In this document: positions 16,739-24,100 of the stretch, piece after piece
Layout: each line of letters starts with the position of its first letter
How positions within the stretch are numbered: position 1 is the stretch's first letter
Assembly: GCA_016291915.1 (NCBI GenBank)
Contig: JAEEZP010000304.1
Location: 1-33,428 of the forward strand
Reading direction: 5' to 3'
Origin: Prevotella sp.
GTDB taxonomy: Bacteria > Bacteroidota > Bacteroidia > Bacteroidales > Bacteroidaceae
Length of the DNA stretch: 33,428 nt
Translations under genes and position numbers: made by a program
The notes under the pieces: generated by a model
What the model saw: the letters and a program-made list of their open reading frames with translations, nothing else
Databases searched by the model: none
What the model was told of the DNA's origin: nothing

Positions 16739-17134
16739 GGGGTTGACTGGATTTGACAGCGGGTAGAAATGGTACGTAAGCACGCGGAGCGTCGGCTGTT
16801 TGCTCCTAAATATCAGCGGTCATCAAATTAATTGGCGAAAACAATTACGCTCTCGCTGCTTAATCGAAGTATAGTAGATTTTGAGCTTAATTCCGTCACC
16901 AGGTGATGGAACGAGACGTCGCTCAAGGGATGTTGTCCCGAATCTCCTAGAATCAGCGGCGCAGGTAAATCGGGAATAGTTCAGGCAGGCCCCGATGTCT
17001 GGATGAGATTCAGGGGATAAGGTTGCGGTTGGTGGCTTGGGTCTTGCCGTAGCACGAAAATCAAAACCAAGATAAGCGTGTAGAAAGCGTATGGTTTCCT
17101 CGTTTGGACGAGGGTTCGACTCCCTCCAGCTCCA
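16739..17134 (+). ncRNA. ssrA: Transfer-messenger RNA (tmRNA)
   Basis: This RNA rescues stalled ribosomes and tags the unfinished protein for proteolysis. The ends pair as a tRNA acceptor stem: GGGGTTG at 16739-16745 with CAGCTCC at 17127-17133. A T-arm (GAGGGTTCGACTCCCTC) lies near the 3' end. The resume frame runs from GGC at 16834 to TAA at 16861-16863 and encodes GENNYALAA, the tag type of Bacteroidetes. The terminal CCA is not encoded (CAA follows the discriminator A), so it must be added enzymatically. A weak AU-rich hairpin lies just downstream (about 17135-17151). Confidence 0.97.
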
Positions 17135-17247
17135 CAATATTAAAGATATTGACAATAGATTTTGCCTTCATCTTTCTCGTAATGATTTGATACATTTATC
17201 GTTATGGAAATGTAGGCAAGTCTTTTGTTTTTATAGGCCTTTATATA

Positions 17248-17336
17248 GGTAAAACGACTTGTTTTACTTTAGTTTTAATCACCTTTTCGTATAGAAAAGA
17301 TAGCCTTTTCCAAGGTAAAACGACTTGTTTTACTTT
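17248..17336 (+). repeat. Two identical 23-bp hairpin repeats downstream of ssrA
   Basis: The same 23 bases occur at 17248-17270 and 17314-17336, 66 nt apart. Each contains the inverted repeat GTAAAAC/GTTTTAC with loop GACTT, followed by a T-rich run. The flanks differ, so only the hairpin is duplicated. They could be two terminators after ssrA, or two binding sites for a dyad-recognising protein. Nothing coding is seen from 17135 to 17715. Confidence 0.8.
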
Positions 17337-17381
17337 TGTATAGGTTACTATCGACCGGGCTTTTAGGTACTAAAGCTCTTG

Positions 17382-17480
17382 AATTCTCGTGAGAATTGGG
17401 AAGTAGAGGTGGTTTATCGGAATACCAGTAGGGATCGACTTATATTGATCCGGTACTTCGGGCAGGGATAAACCCTCCTC
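17382..17480 (+). other. Structured intergenic segment (nested inverted repeats)
   Basis: A short palindrome, AATTCTC/GAGAATT, is at 17382-17397. A larger nested structure follows. GAGG (17406-17409) and GGTTTATC (17411-17418) pair with GATAAACC (17467-17474) and CCTC (17477-17480). TACC pairs with GGTA, and GGATC (17432-17436) pairs with GATCC (17447-17451) inside. No T-run follows, so it is not a simple terminator. It may be a small RNA or the remnant of a small mobile element; I recognise neither. Confidence 0.5.
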
Positions 17481-17496
17481 CCCAACCAAAAAATAA

Positions 17497-17528
17497 CCCT
17501 AAACTCTAAACCCTAAACCCTAAACTAA
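17497..17528 (+). repeat. Heptamer array (CYCTAAA)x4
   Basis: Four heptamers in exact phase, CCCTAAA, CTCTAAA, CCCTAAA, CCCTAAA, followed by CTAA. The unit resembles the plant telomere repeat, but here it is a short intergenic tract. The complementary unit appears in the opposite orientation at 31325-31357. Confidence 0.9.
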
Positions 17529-17612
17529 TCATGTCAACCTCATGACAACCTTTGTCAGCCTCCGACAGGTTGCAAAGCCATTACTACAAAGGGTTTTGAC
17601 AACCTTACAACC
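17529..17612 (+). promoter_or_regulatory. Cluster of TGTCA/TGACA-type dyads upstream of the GH31 promoter
   Basis: The near-repeats TCATGTCAACC (17529-17539) and TCATGACAACC (17540-17550) form TGTCA-N6-TGACA. TTTGTCAGCC and TCCGACAGGT follow, forming TGTC-N7-GACA. A further TTTTGACAACC is at 17594-17604. The sites sit 60-130 nt upstream of the predicted GH31 promoter, where an operator could be. The regulator is unknown. Confidence 0.3.
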
Positions 17613-17661
17613 TTTTTTTACAAAACAGAATGGATCGTTTTGTGTTTTTTTGTTAGTTTTT

Positions 17662-17692
17662 TTTGAGTGTTATGATTTTTTTAGTAACTTCG
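17662..17692 (+). promoter_or_regulatory. Predicted promoter of GH31/esterase genes
   Basis: TTTG (17662-17665), a 19-nt spacer and TAACTTCG (17685-17692), one mismatch from TAnnTTTG. Transcription would start near 17698. The mRNA leader would contain the Shine-Dalgarno-like AAAAGGAAAAAG just before the ATG at 17716. Confidence 0.5.
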
Positions 17693-17715
17693 CCTTCTGA
17701 TAAAAGGAAAAAGAC

Positions 17716-20037
17716 ATGAGGAAGATTTTATTCGTGATGTTACTGTGGTCGACAAGCATGGTTGCCTTCTCACAGAATGTAAAGATTGAATTCTTTACAC
17801 CAAGTATCGTGCATGTGGTAAAGGGGCAACCCACGAAGAGTCTTGTTGTTATTGCCAAGTCTCAGCAGGTATCTGTCATACGAAAAGGTAATAATATTTC
17901 AAGCAGTGAACTGACTGTGAAAACAGATGCTAAAGGCAACCTGTCGTTTTTCACATCCAAGGGAAAGTTGTTGTTAAAGGAGAAGGACTGTGATATTACT
18001 CATGCTCGTCAGACGTTCCTTCTTGATAAGGATGAGGCTGTTTATGGCTTAGGCACCGTTCAGAATGGAAAGATGAATCGCAGGGGTGAGAAGATACGAA
18101 TGGAGCAGTCGAATACAGAGGACTACCAGAATGTGTTGCAGTCGATCAAGGGATGGGGTCTCTATTGGGAGAACTATTCCCCGACCGTTTTTGAAGATAA
18201 TGCCTATGGTATGACCTTCGACTCAGAGGTAGGCGAGGGGATAGACTATTATTTTATGTATGGCGGTTCTGCTGACGGTGTAATCGCCCAGATACGTCAT
18301 TTATCCGGTGATGTGCCGATGTTCCCGTTATGGACCTACGGATTTTGGCAGTCTAAGGAGCGTTACAAGAGTGCTGCTGAGACAGAAAGCGTCGTTGATA
18401 GTTACCGTGCGTTGCAGGTGCCGCTCGACGGAATTATTCAGGACTGGCAATATTGGGGTTCCAACTATCTGTGGAATGCGATGGATTTCTTGGCAGAAGA
18501 TTTCAGGGACGGTCCTCAGATGATAAAGAATATTCATAAGAAACATGCGCATTTCATGATCTCCATCTGGGCAAGTTTCGGTCCTCAAACAAAGCAATAC
18601 CGTGAGTTGGAAGAGAAGGGTCTACTGTTGCCTATCGAGACTTGGCCACAGAGCGGTATCTCCCATATCTGGCCCCCGATGATGGATTATCCCTCCGGTG
18701 TGAAAGTCTATGATGCCTTCAGTCCTGAAGCCCGTGATATCTATTGGAAATATCTGAAGCGACTTTTCGATGCCGGTACTGACGCATGGTGGATGGATTC
18801 CACCGACCCCGATTTCTTCAATCCTAAGGAGAGTGACTACGATCATCAGGTATTTGGTGGAACATGGCGATCACAGCGTAATGCCTTTCCGCTGGAAACG
18901 GTACGAGGTGTATATCAGGCACAGCGTAAGGAGGAGAATGACAAAAGGGTGTTTATCATGACCCGGAGCAGTTTTGCCGGACAGCAGCACTATGGATCGA
19001 ACATGTGGAGTGGTGACGTTACCTCTTCGTGGGATATGCTGCGAAAACAGGTACCTGCCGGATTGAGTTTTTCGTTGACGGGAAATCCCAATTTCAATAC
19101 TGATATCGGTGGTTTTTTCTGTGGTTCCTATAATACGAAGGGTGGTGGTTCAGCTCCCCGAAATCCACAGTATCAGGAACTTTATGTGAGATGGATGCAA
19201 TATGGTTTGTTCTGTCCTGTATTACGCAGTCATGGGACGGATGCACCGAGAGAGATATGGCAATTTGGTAAGAAAGGTGAACCCGTTTATGATGCCATCG
19301 AAAAAATGATACGACTGCGCTACCGGTTCATCCCCTATCTCTATAGTGCCGCCTGGCAGGTGACATCGAATAATGGCAGTTATCTCCGTCCGTTATTCAG
19401 TGATTTTGCTGAGGATAAGATGGTGTGGAATATGACGGATGAGTTTATGTTCGGCCGCAATATCCTCGCTGCTCCCATCGTGGATCCTCAATATACGGAT
19501 GAAAAGATTCTCAGAGAAAGAGCTACGGAGGATAAAACGGAAGCAAAGGTGAAGAAGGATTATGAAAAGGTGGACTGGAGTGTTGTGAAGACGACGGAAA
19601 AGTATCTTCCTAAGGGAACCCTCTGGTACGACTTCTGGACGAATAAATCATATAAGGGTGGCCAAAAGGTTATCTTTGAGACAACTCTTGACCGTGTGCC
19701 GATGTTCGTTCGAGCAGGTAGTATCCTGCTTTTGGGACCAGAAATGCAGTATGTGGGTGAGAAGAGTTGGGATTCTCTAGAACTGCGTATCTATCCAGGA
19801 GCAGATGGTGACTTCTTACTTTATGAAGACGAGGGAGATGGTTACGACTATGAGAAAGGCGTTTATTCCACCATTTCATTTAAGTGGGACGATCAGCATC
19901 GTACTTTGTCAATCGGTGAACGTCAAGGCAGCTATCCGGGAATGCTCAAGACCAGAACCTTCATTGTTGTTAGGACGGATGGATCCAGCCAATCCGTTGA
20001 CTATGACGGAAGGGGGAAAATCATAAGAATGAATTAG
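17716..20037 (+). CDS. Secreted GH31 alpha-glycosidase (alpha-xylosidase/alpha-glucosidase type)
   Basis: A 773-residue retaining exo-glycosidase with a signal peptide (MRKILFVMLLWSTSMVAFSQ), so periplasmic or surface-bound. An N-terminal beta-sandwich (about 20-200) precedes the barrel. The nucleophile is Asp361 in DAWWMDSTDPD and the acid/base is Asp434 in NMWSGDVTSSW. IWASFG, TGNPNFNTDIGGFF and RSHGTDAPRE are other active-site loops. C-terminal beta domains carry MFVRAGSILLLGPEMQ and YEDEGDGYDYEKG. The WWMD form of the nucleophile motif is common among alpha-xylosidase-like members in Bacteroidetes, but substrate cannot be fixed from sequence. It probably shares a transcript with the esterase gene 32 nt downstream. 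Confidence 0.93.
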   Translation: MRKILFVMLLWSTSMVAFSQNVKIEFFTPSIVHVVKGQPTKSLVVIAKSQQVSVIRKGNNISSSELTVKTDAKGNLSFFTSKGKLLLKEKDCDITHARQTFLLDKDEAVYGLGTVQNGKMNRRGEKIRMEQSNTEDYQNVLQSIKGWGLYWENYSPTVFEDNAYGMTFDSEVGEGIDYYFMYGGSADGVIAQIRHLSGDVPMFPLWTYGFWQSKERYKSAAETESVVDSYRALQVPLDGIIQDWQYWGSNYLWNAMDFLAEDFRDGPQMIKNIHKKHAHFMISIWASFGPQTKQYRELEEKGLLLPIETWPQSGISHIWPPMMDYPSGVKVYDAFSPEARDIYWKYLKRLFDAGTDAWWMDSTDPDFFNPKESDYDHQVFGGTWRSQRNAFPLETVRGVYQAQRKEENDKRVFIMTRSSFAGQQHYGSNMWSGDVTSSWDMLRKQVPAGLSFSLTGNPNFNTDIGGFFCGSYNTKGGGSAPRNPQYQELYVRWMQYGLFCPVLRSHGTDAPREIWQFGKKGEPVYDAIEKMIRLRYRFIPYLYSAAWQVTSNNGSYLRPLFSDFAEDKMVWNMTDEFMFGRNILAAPIVDPQYTDEKILRERATEDKTEAKVKKDYEKVDWSVVKTTEKYLPKGTLWYDFWTNKSYKGGQKVIFETTLDRVPMFVRAGSILLLGPEMQYVGEKSWDSLELRIYPGADGDFLLYEDEGDGYDYEKGVYSTISFKWDDQHRTLSIGERQGSYPGMLKTRTFIVVRTDGSSQSVDYDGRGKIIRMN

Positions 20038-20069
20038 TTTTATGATAAGGTATTATAAGGTAAATTGAT

Positions 20070-20882
20070 ATGAAAAAGATATTCGTTGTTTTGTTGCTGA
20101 CTGCCTTGACACTGACGGCTGTGGCACAGGGTTACAAGCAGATCAATGACATCTGTTATACCAAGAAGACTGATGTCTATGCTCAAGAGCGTCTGAAGTT
20201 GGATGTTTATTACCCAGAAGGAATGAAAGACTGCCCGGTCATCGTGTGGTTTCACGGTGGAGGACTGGAAGGCGGCAAGAAAGAGATACCCAATAAACTG
20301 AAAGAGAAAGGGTATGTCGTGGTTGGTGCTAACTACCGTCTGTTGCCAAAGGTTTCGGTGGATGAAACCCTTGATGATGCTGCCGAGGCTGTGGCATGGG
20401 TATTCCGTCATGCTGAGGAGTATGGAGGTGATACACGGAAGATTGTTGTCACGGGTCATTCAGCCGGTGGTTATCTGGCGATGTTGCTGGGTCTAAACAA
20501 GGCGTGGTTGAATCATTATGCGGTGGATGCGGATGATGTGATGATGTATGTGCCGTTCAGCGGTCAGGCAGTGACACATTATAATGTGCGTAAAATGAAA
20601 GGGTTGCAGCCGTTGCAAGTGACTATCGATGAGTATGCGCCTATATTCTGGGTGCGCAAGGATTGCCCGCCGTTGGTACTTATCTGTGGTGACCGCGAAT
20701 TAGAGTTATACGGTCGTTATGATGAGAATCAGTATCTTGCCCGCATGATGAAGCTGGTGGGGCATGAACAAACCTATCTTTATGAGATTGACGGTCATGG
20801 GCATGGTAAGATGTTGGAACCTGCTTTCCATATCCTCGAGACACATCTGAGCAGGATGTTAGGTAAGAAAGTGAATCCGTGA
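20070..20882 (+). CDS. Secreted alpha/beta-hydrolase, carboxylesterase type
   Basis: A 270-residue serine esterase with a signal peptide (MKKIFVVLLLTALTLTAVAQ). Seen: the oxyanion HGGG at residues 62-65; the nucleophile elbow GHSAGG with Ser131; a late acidic residue in LICGDRELE; and the catalytic histidine in DGHGHG (His243 or His245). The HGGG-first layout places it with the hormone-sensitive-lipase/BD-FAE-like group. Some Bacteroidetes relatives remove acetyl or feruloyl groups from plant glycans. With GH31 directly upstream, deacylation of the same oligosaccharide is a reasonable inference. Confidence 0.88.
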   Translation: MKKIFVVLLLTALTLTAVAQGYKQINDICYTKKTDVYAQERLKLDVYYPEGMKDCPVIVWFHGGGLEGGKKEIPNKLKEKGYVVVGANYRLLPKVSVDETLDDAAEAVAWVFRHAEEYGGDTRKIVVTGHSAGGYLAMLLGLNKAWLNHYAVDADDVMMYVPFSGQAVTHYNVRKMKGLQPLQVTIDEYAPIFWVRKDCPPLVLICGDRELELYGRYDENQYLARMMKLVGHEQTYLYEIDGHGHGKMLEPAFHILETHLSRMLGKKVNP

Positions 20883-20886
20883 GAAA

Positions 20887-20935
20887 CAATAAACAATTAA
20901 CAATAACCATTAACCAATAACCATTAAACTATAAT
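20887..20935 (+). repeat. Degenerate heptamer array (CAWTAAM)x7
   Basis: Seven consecutive 7-nt units in phase: CAATAAA, CAATTAA, CAATAAC, CATTAAC, CAATAAC, CATTAAA, CTATAAT. The tract starts 5 nt after the esterase stop. The remaining gap to the next ATG is AT-rich, with no clear promoter. Confidence 0.85.
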
Positions 20936-20979
20936 CGGGGTATTGTGAGAGGTTAATAACTATAGAGTGTATTATATTT

Positions 20980-21567
20980 ATGGAAATTATTAGTTCATCC
21001 TATTTCATCGTTTACCTCATTATTCTCAATGTGATGACGTTCTTCGTGTATGGTCTTGATAAATTGAAGGCAAAGCGCAGGAAGTGGCGGATAAGAGAGG
21101 CGTCGTTGTTGCTGTTGGCTGTTCTCGGTGGCAGTATTGGAGCATGGCTGGGCATGAAGGTGTGGCATCATAAGACACAACATAAGAAGTTTAAGTATGG
21201 TGTTCCGCTGATTCTATTGGTACAGATTGTATTACTTTTTCTTTGTTCCTGTAGCAGTAAACAACAGTTGATGAGCGGAACAGAGGTGTTGTCATCAACG
21301 GTTGCTGAGTACTCCCCGACAGTGTTGATCGTGATGTACGACAAAGAGATTGGGAAACAACCGTTGTTGGATGCTATCAAAAAGTACAAGGCTACAATCA
21401 AATACGACTATCATCAGATTCCCGGCATGGCGATACAGAAGCCTGATGACATGACGCTTGAGGAGACAATGGCATTATTTAAAAAGGTAAAAGGTGTACA
21501 GACAGTGGAGTATGATTATGTGCATCGTCTCACGGATCCGGTAAGGCCGCGGCTTGAGACCCGTTGA
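20980..21567 (+). CDS. DUF1294 membrane protein fused to an I9/propeptide-like domain
   Basis: Residues 1-90 are a DUF1294 protein: a first helix (about 8-25), the conserved YGLDKLKAKRRKWRIRE, LAVLGGSIGAWLGM and HHKTQHKKFKYG, and a last helix (75-90). That last helix ends in FLCSCSSK, which also looks like a lipobox. Residues about 113-183 resemble the inhibitor-I9/subtilisin-propeptide fold: a strand (VLIVMYD), YHQIPGMAIQKPDDMTLEE, and a final VKGVQTVEYDYVHRL. Typical DUF1294 proteins stop after the last helix, so the C-terminal domain is an addition. Whether it is cytoplasmic or periplasmic depends on topology. Function is unknown for both parts. It may be an old fusion of a DUF1294 gene with a small lipoprotein gene. 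Confidence 0.8.
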   Translation: MEIISSSYFIVYLIILNVMTFFVYGLDKLKAKRRKWRIREASLLLLAVLGGSIGAWLGMKVWHHKTQHKKFKYGVPLILLVQIVLLFLCSCSSKQQLMSGTEVLSSTVAEYSPTVLIVMYDKEIGKQPLLDAIKKYKATIKYDYHQIPGMAIQKPDDMTLEETMALFKKVKGVQTVEYDYVHRLTDPVRPRLETR

Positions 21568-21670
21568 ACATCTTTTCACCGATGATACCCTTCTATATCG
21601 CCAGAAAAGAAATATTGGTGGTAAAAGTTACTTTTTTTTATTTTTATCACTGATAATCAGATTTTTATTT

Positions 21671-21678
21671 TATCTTTG
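21671..21678 (+). promoter_or_regulatory. Predicted -7 element (TATCTTTG) before the PNPOx-like gene
   Basis: An exact match to TAnnTTTG, with transcription expected near 21684 and about 25 nt of leader to the ATG at 21709. No good -33 box is seen. The frame of the gene extends upstream to a TTG at 21676, but that codon lies within this box, which supports the ATG start. The promoter may also serve the sigma/FecR/SUS genes. Confidence 0.5.
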
Positions 21679-21708
21679 CATGTCTATTACAACAAGATAT
21701 GCAGTAAT

Positions 21709-22224
21709 ATGAGAAGGGCTGACAGAGAGATGGATGCGGCATTTGCCATGGAGGTGTTTGACAAAGCACCCTATATCACGGTGAGTTTTACCCTTCCCAA
21801 CGGAAAACCATACGGTGTGCCGTTGTCATTGGCAAGGACAGACGAGAAAACCTTCTATTTCCATGGAGCCATGGAAGGAAGAAAGTTGGATTGTATTGCC
21901 GCCAATCCGAATGTAGCCTTATCAGCTGTTACCAAGTGTGCTCCCATGGTAGGGCCGAAAGATAATAGTTTTACCCTACAGTATAAATCAGCGATGGCTG
22001 TGGGGGTGGCAGAGGTGGTCACCGACAGACAAGAGAAGATAAAAGGGCTAATGGCTATTTGTCAGCGTTTCCTCCCTCATCACATGGATGTTTTTGATGA
22101 GGCCATCGCCAGGAGCCTGGATCGTACTGCCGTGGTAAGGATTACTTTATCAGACCCTCCGACCGGAAAAAGAAAACAATACGATAACCATGGAGAAGAG
22201 ATGAAATGGGGGCGTAATTGTTAA
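21709..22224 (+). CDS. Pyridoxamine 5'-phosphate oxidase-related flavoprotein (NimA-like)
   Basis: From the ATG at 21709 (MRRADREMD) the protein has 171 residues and the split-barrel FMN-binding fold. AYAxxxF-like segments are replaced here by APYITVSFTLPNGKPYGVPLSL, then FYFHGAMEGRKLDCIAANPNVALSAV. Both blocks are standard for the family that includes NimA nitroimidazole reductases and heme- or F420-related proteins. A late Cys-containing region and KRKQYD close it. The substrate is unknown; a small-molecule reductase is likely. It sits 25 nt upstream of an ECF sigma gene and could be read on the same mRNA. Confidence 0.85.
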   Translation: MRRADREMDAAFAMEVFDKAPYITVSFTLPNGKPYGVPLSLARTDEKTFYFHGAMEGRKLDCIAANPNVALSAVTKCAPMVGPKDNSFTLQYKSAMAVGVAEVVTDRQEKIKGLMAICQRFLPHHMDVFDEAIARSLDRTAVVRITLSDPPTGKRKQYDNHGEEMKWGRNC

Positions 22225-22249
22225 TAGGAAAAGGATATAACGAAGTACA

Positions 22250-22816
22250 ATGGAAACCCAAATGATGATAGATAAGCGAGCTGAGAATGCTCATCTTGAA
22301 TTCAAGAAGCTTTATGGGAAATACTATAAAGCGTTGGTTATCCGTGCCTTCCAGTTTGTGTCTGACCGTGCCGTGGCAGAGGATATCGTGCAGGAAGTGT
22401 TTGCCAGTATGTGGGAGCGTGACGTGGATATCAAATCAGCGTCAGCCACACATATATATCTGTATAATGGTGTGCGCAACCGTTCGTTCAACTATTTGGA
22501 GCATCAGCAGGTAGAGCGTTCGTATATACAGAAGAAAATGCAGGAAATTCCTGAGTATGACATCAACGGCAGTGATGAAGAATTACGGATCACGGAAGCT
22601 ATCTTCGATCGTATCTTCACCTATATCGATCAGTTGCCTGAGAAGCAGCGTCAGGTAATCAGACTGATGTTGGAAGGAAAGAAGTTTGGTGAGATTGTGC
22701 AGGAATTGCAGTTGTCTGCCTCCACGGTGAAGACCCATCGCAAGCGTGCGATGACTTTCTTAAAATCTAAAATGACAGCTAAAGAATACCTGTTGTTTTT
22801 GCAGTTTTTCATTTAA
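22250..22816 (+). CDS. ECF-type RNA polymerase sigma factor
   Basis: A 188-residue sigma-70 family factor of the extracytoplasmic class. Region 2 (about 16-85) has FKKLYGKYYKALV and AEDIVQEVFASMWE. Region 4 (about 125-178) has LPEKQRQVIRLMLEGKKFGE and the DNA-binding helix SASTVKTHRKRAM. It belongs with the Bacteroidetes sigma factors paired with FecR and SusC genes, where it is held by the anti-sigma factor until the receptor binds substrate. It starts 25 nt after the flavoprotein gene. ATG at 22250 is assumed; 22262 and 22265 are possible. Confidence 0.95.
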   Translation: METQMMIDKRAENAHLEFKKLYGKYYKALVIRAFQFVSDRAVAEDIVQEVFASMWERDVDIKSASATHIYLYNGVRNRSFNYLEHQQVERSYIQKKMQEIPEYDINGSDEELRITEAIFDRIFTYIDQLPEKQRQVIRLMLEGKKFGEIVQELQLSASTVKTHRKRAMTFLKSKMTAKEYLLFLQFFI

Positions 22817-22899
22817 AAATATCATTTTATTCACTTTTTTTATTTTTCCTGTCATCTTTTTTATGAATTGTCTGTCTGAAAATAAAAAAGAAGACAATT

Positions 22900-24090
22900 A
22901 TGCATAAACAAGAAATAACGGATATCATTATTCGTTGTCTTTCGGGAGATGCATCGGATGCTGATCAGCAACAGTTAAAAGAATGGTTTGAAGCAGATGA
23001 GAAGCATCAGATGTTCTTTGACCGATTGGCAGCTACCCAGGATGTGGATGCACTTTATGATATCCATCATGAGGTGGATGTTGATAAGTCATGGAAGAGT
23101 TTCCTCCAGAAGTACAACTATCAGGAGCCCCAGACGAAAAAACGTAATTGGTGGCGATATGCCGCCACGATCCTATTGCTGTTTGTCGCTGGTGGTGGCT
23201 TATGGTATTTACAGTACACAAAAGTGGTTCCTCCAGTAATCTCTGAGGAGGTACAGCATGCTATGTATCAGAGTAAGGAGAGTGGCAAGCAGGCGGCAGA
23301 AGTAGATGTGCTCAGCGAGGAACTGAATAGTATTGATGAGCCGTTCGCTGTAACAGATGTTGTTTCGCAGTCCAACTCAAAGAAAGATCATTCTTCAGCC
23401 TTTACCCTTCAATCTTCTCTTTCCAAGGAGCAACTCCTAACGGCCCGCCGTATCACCACGAAACATGATAAGGAGTTTTGGGTGACTTTGGATGACGGTA
23501 CCTTGGTGCATCTTAATTACAACACTCGTTTGATTTATCCGGAGAAGTTCGGTAATTACAACCGTAATGTGATCCTTGAGGGCGAAGCCTATTTCATGGT
23601 GGCTAAGGATAAGAGTCGTCAGTTTGTTGTTCATACCCCCCAAGGAGACATCCAAGTATATGGTACAGAATTCAATGTGAAGACAATTGGATTCGAAGGA
23701 GATGAAAACGGGCTTTCCGAGACAAATATTGTTTTAGTGAAGGGTAGTGTGGGTGTCACTCCACAGAATGGCAAGGAGTTGATGATGAAGCCCGGTGAAC
23801 AGTGTAAGATCTCCGATACGCAGTGCGTGGTGGAGAATGTAGATGTAGAGCCTTATGTGGCATGGAACACCGGAACCTTTGTCTTTGAAGACTGTCCATT
23901 GGAGACTGCACTGAAGGTGCTCTCCCACTGGTATGGCTTCAATGTGGTTTATCTGAATGAGGATATCAAAAAGGAGCGTATCACCGGTGATTTCGATAAA
24001 TATATCAAGCCTAATCAGCTGTTGGATGCTATCAGTAAGTCATCCGGATTGATGATAAGAAGAGAAAATAACACCATATTTATTAAATAA
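22900..24090 (+). CDS. FecR-type anti-sigma factor
   Basis: A 396-residue single-pass inner-membrane protein. The cytoplasmic N-terminus (about 1-80, CLSGDASDADQQQLKEWF) would bind the sigma factor. The helix is at about 86-106 (RYAATILLLFVAGGGLWYL). Periplasmically, the FecR domain (about 175-290) contains EFWVTLDDGTLVHLNYNTRL and VILEGEAYFMVAKD. A DUF4974-like C-terminal domain (about 320-395, FEDCPLETALKVLSHWYGF) contacts the SusC STN domain. It lies 83 nt after the sigma gene and 10 nt before SusC. Its length and order are normal for the family. Confidence 0.95.
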   Translation: MHKQEITDIIIRCLSGDASDADQQQLKEWFEADEKHQMFFDRLAATQDVDALYDIHHEVDVDKSWKSFLQKYNYQEPQTKKRNWWRYAATILLLFVAGGGLWYLQYTKVVPPVISEEVQHAMYQSKESGKQAAEVDVLSEELNSIDEPFAVTDVVSQSNSKKDHSSAFTLQSSLSKEQLLTARRITTKHDKEFWVTLDDGTLVHLNYNTRLIYPEKFGNYNRNVILEGEAYFMVAKDKSRQFVVHTPQGDIQVYGTEFNVKTIGFEGDENGLSETNIVLVKGSVGVTPQNGKELMMKPGEQCKISDTQCVVENVDVEPYVAWNTGTFVFEDCPLETALKVLSHWYGFNVVYLNEDIKKERITGDFDKYIKPNQLLDAISKSSGLMIRRENNTIFIK

Positions 24091-24100
24091 CCTAAAAATT

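Noticed and set aside
16823-17155. A 110-codon minus-strand ORF
   Set aside because: It is antisense to the tmRNA gene, which explains the sequence fully.
17248-17336. CRISPR array
   Set aside because: Only two copies exist, with one 43-nt gap and no cas genes. The unit is a simple terminator-like hairpin.
17119-17340. Integration (att) duplication of the ssrA 3' end
   Set aside because: The duplicated hairpins do not resemble the tmRNA 3' sequence, and no integrase gene is present.
17497-17528. Telomere-like or eukaryotic contamination (CCCTAAA)
   Set aside because: Only four units occur, within clearly bacterial flanks, and related heptamer tracts occur elsewhere in the window.
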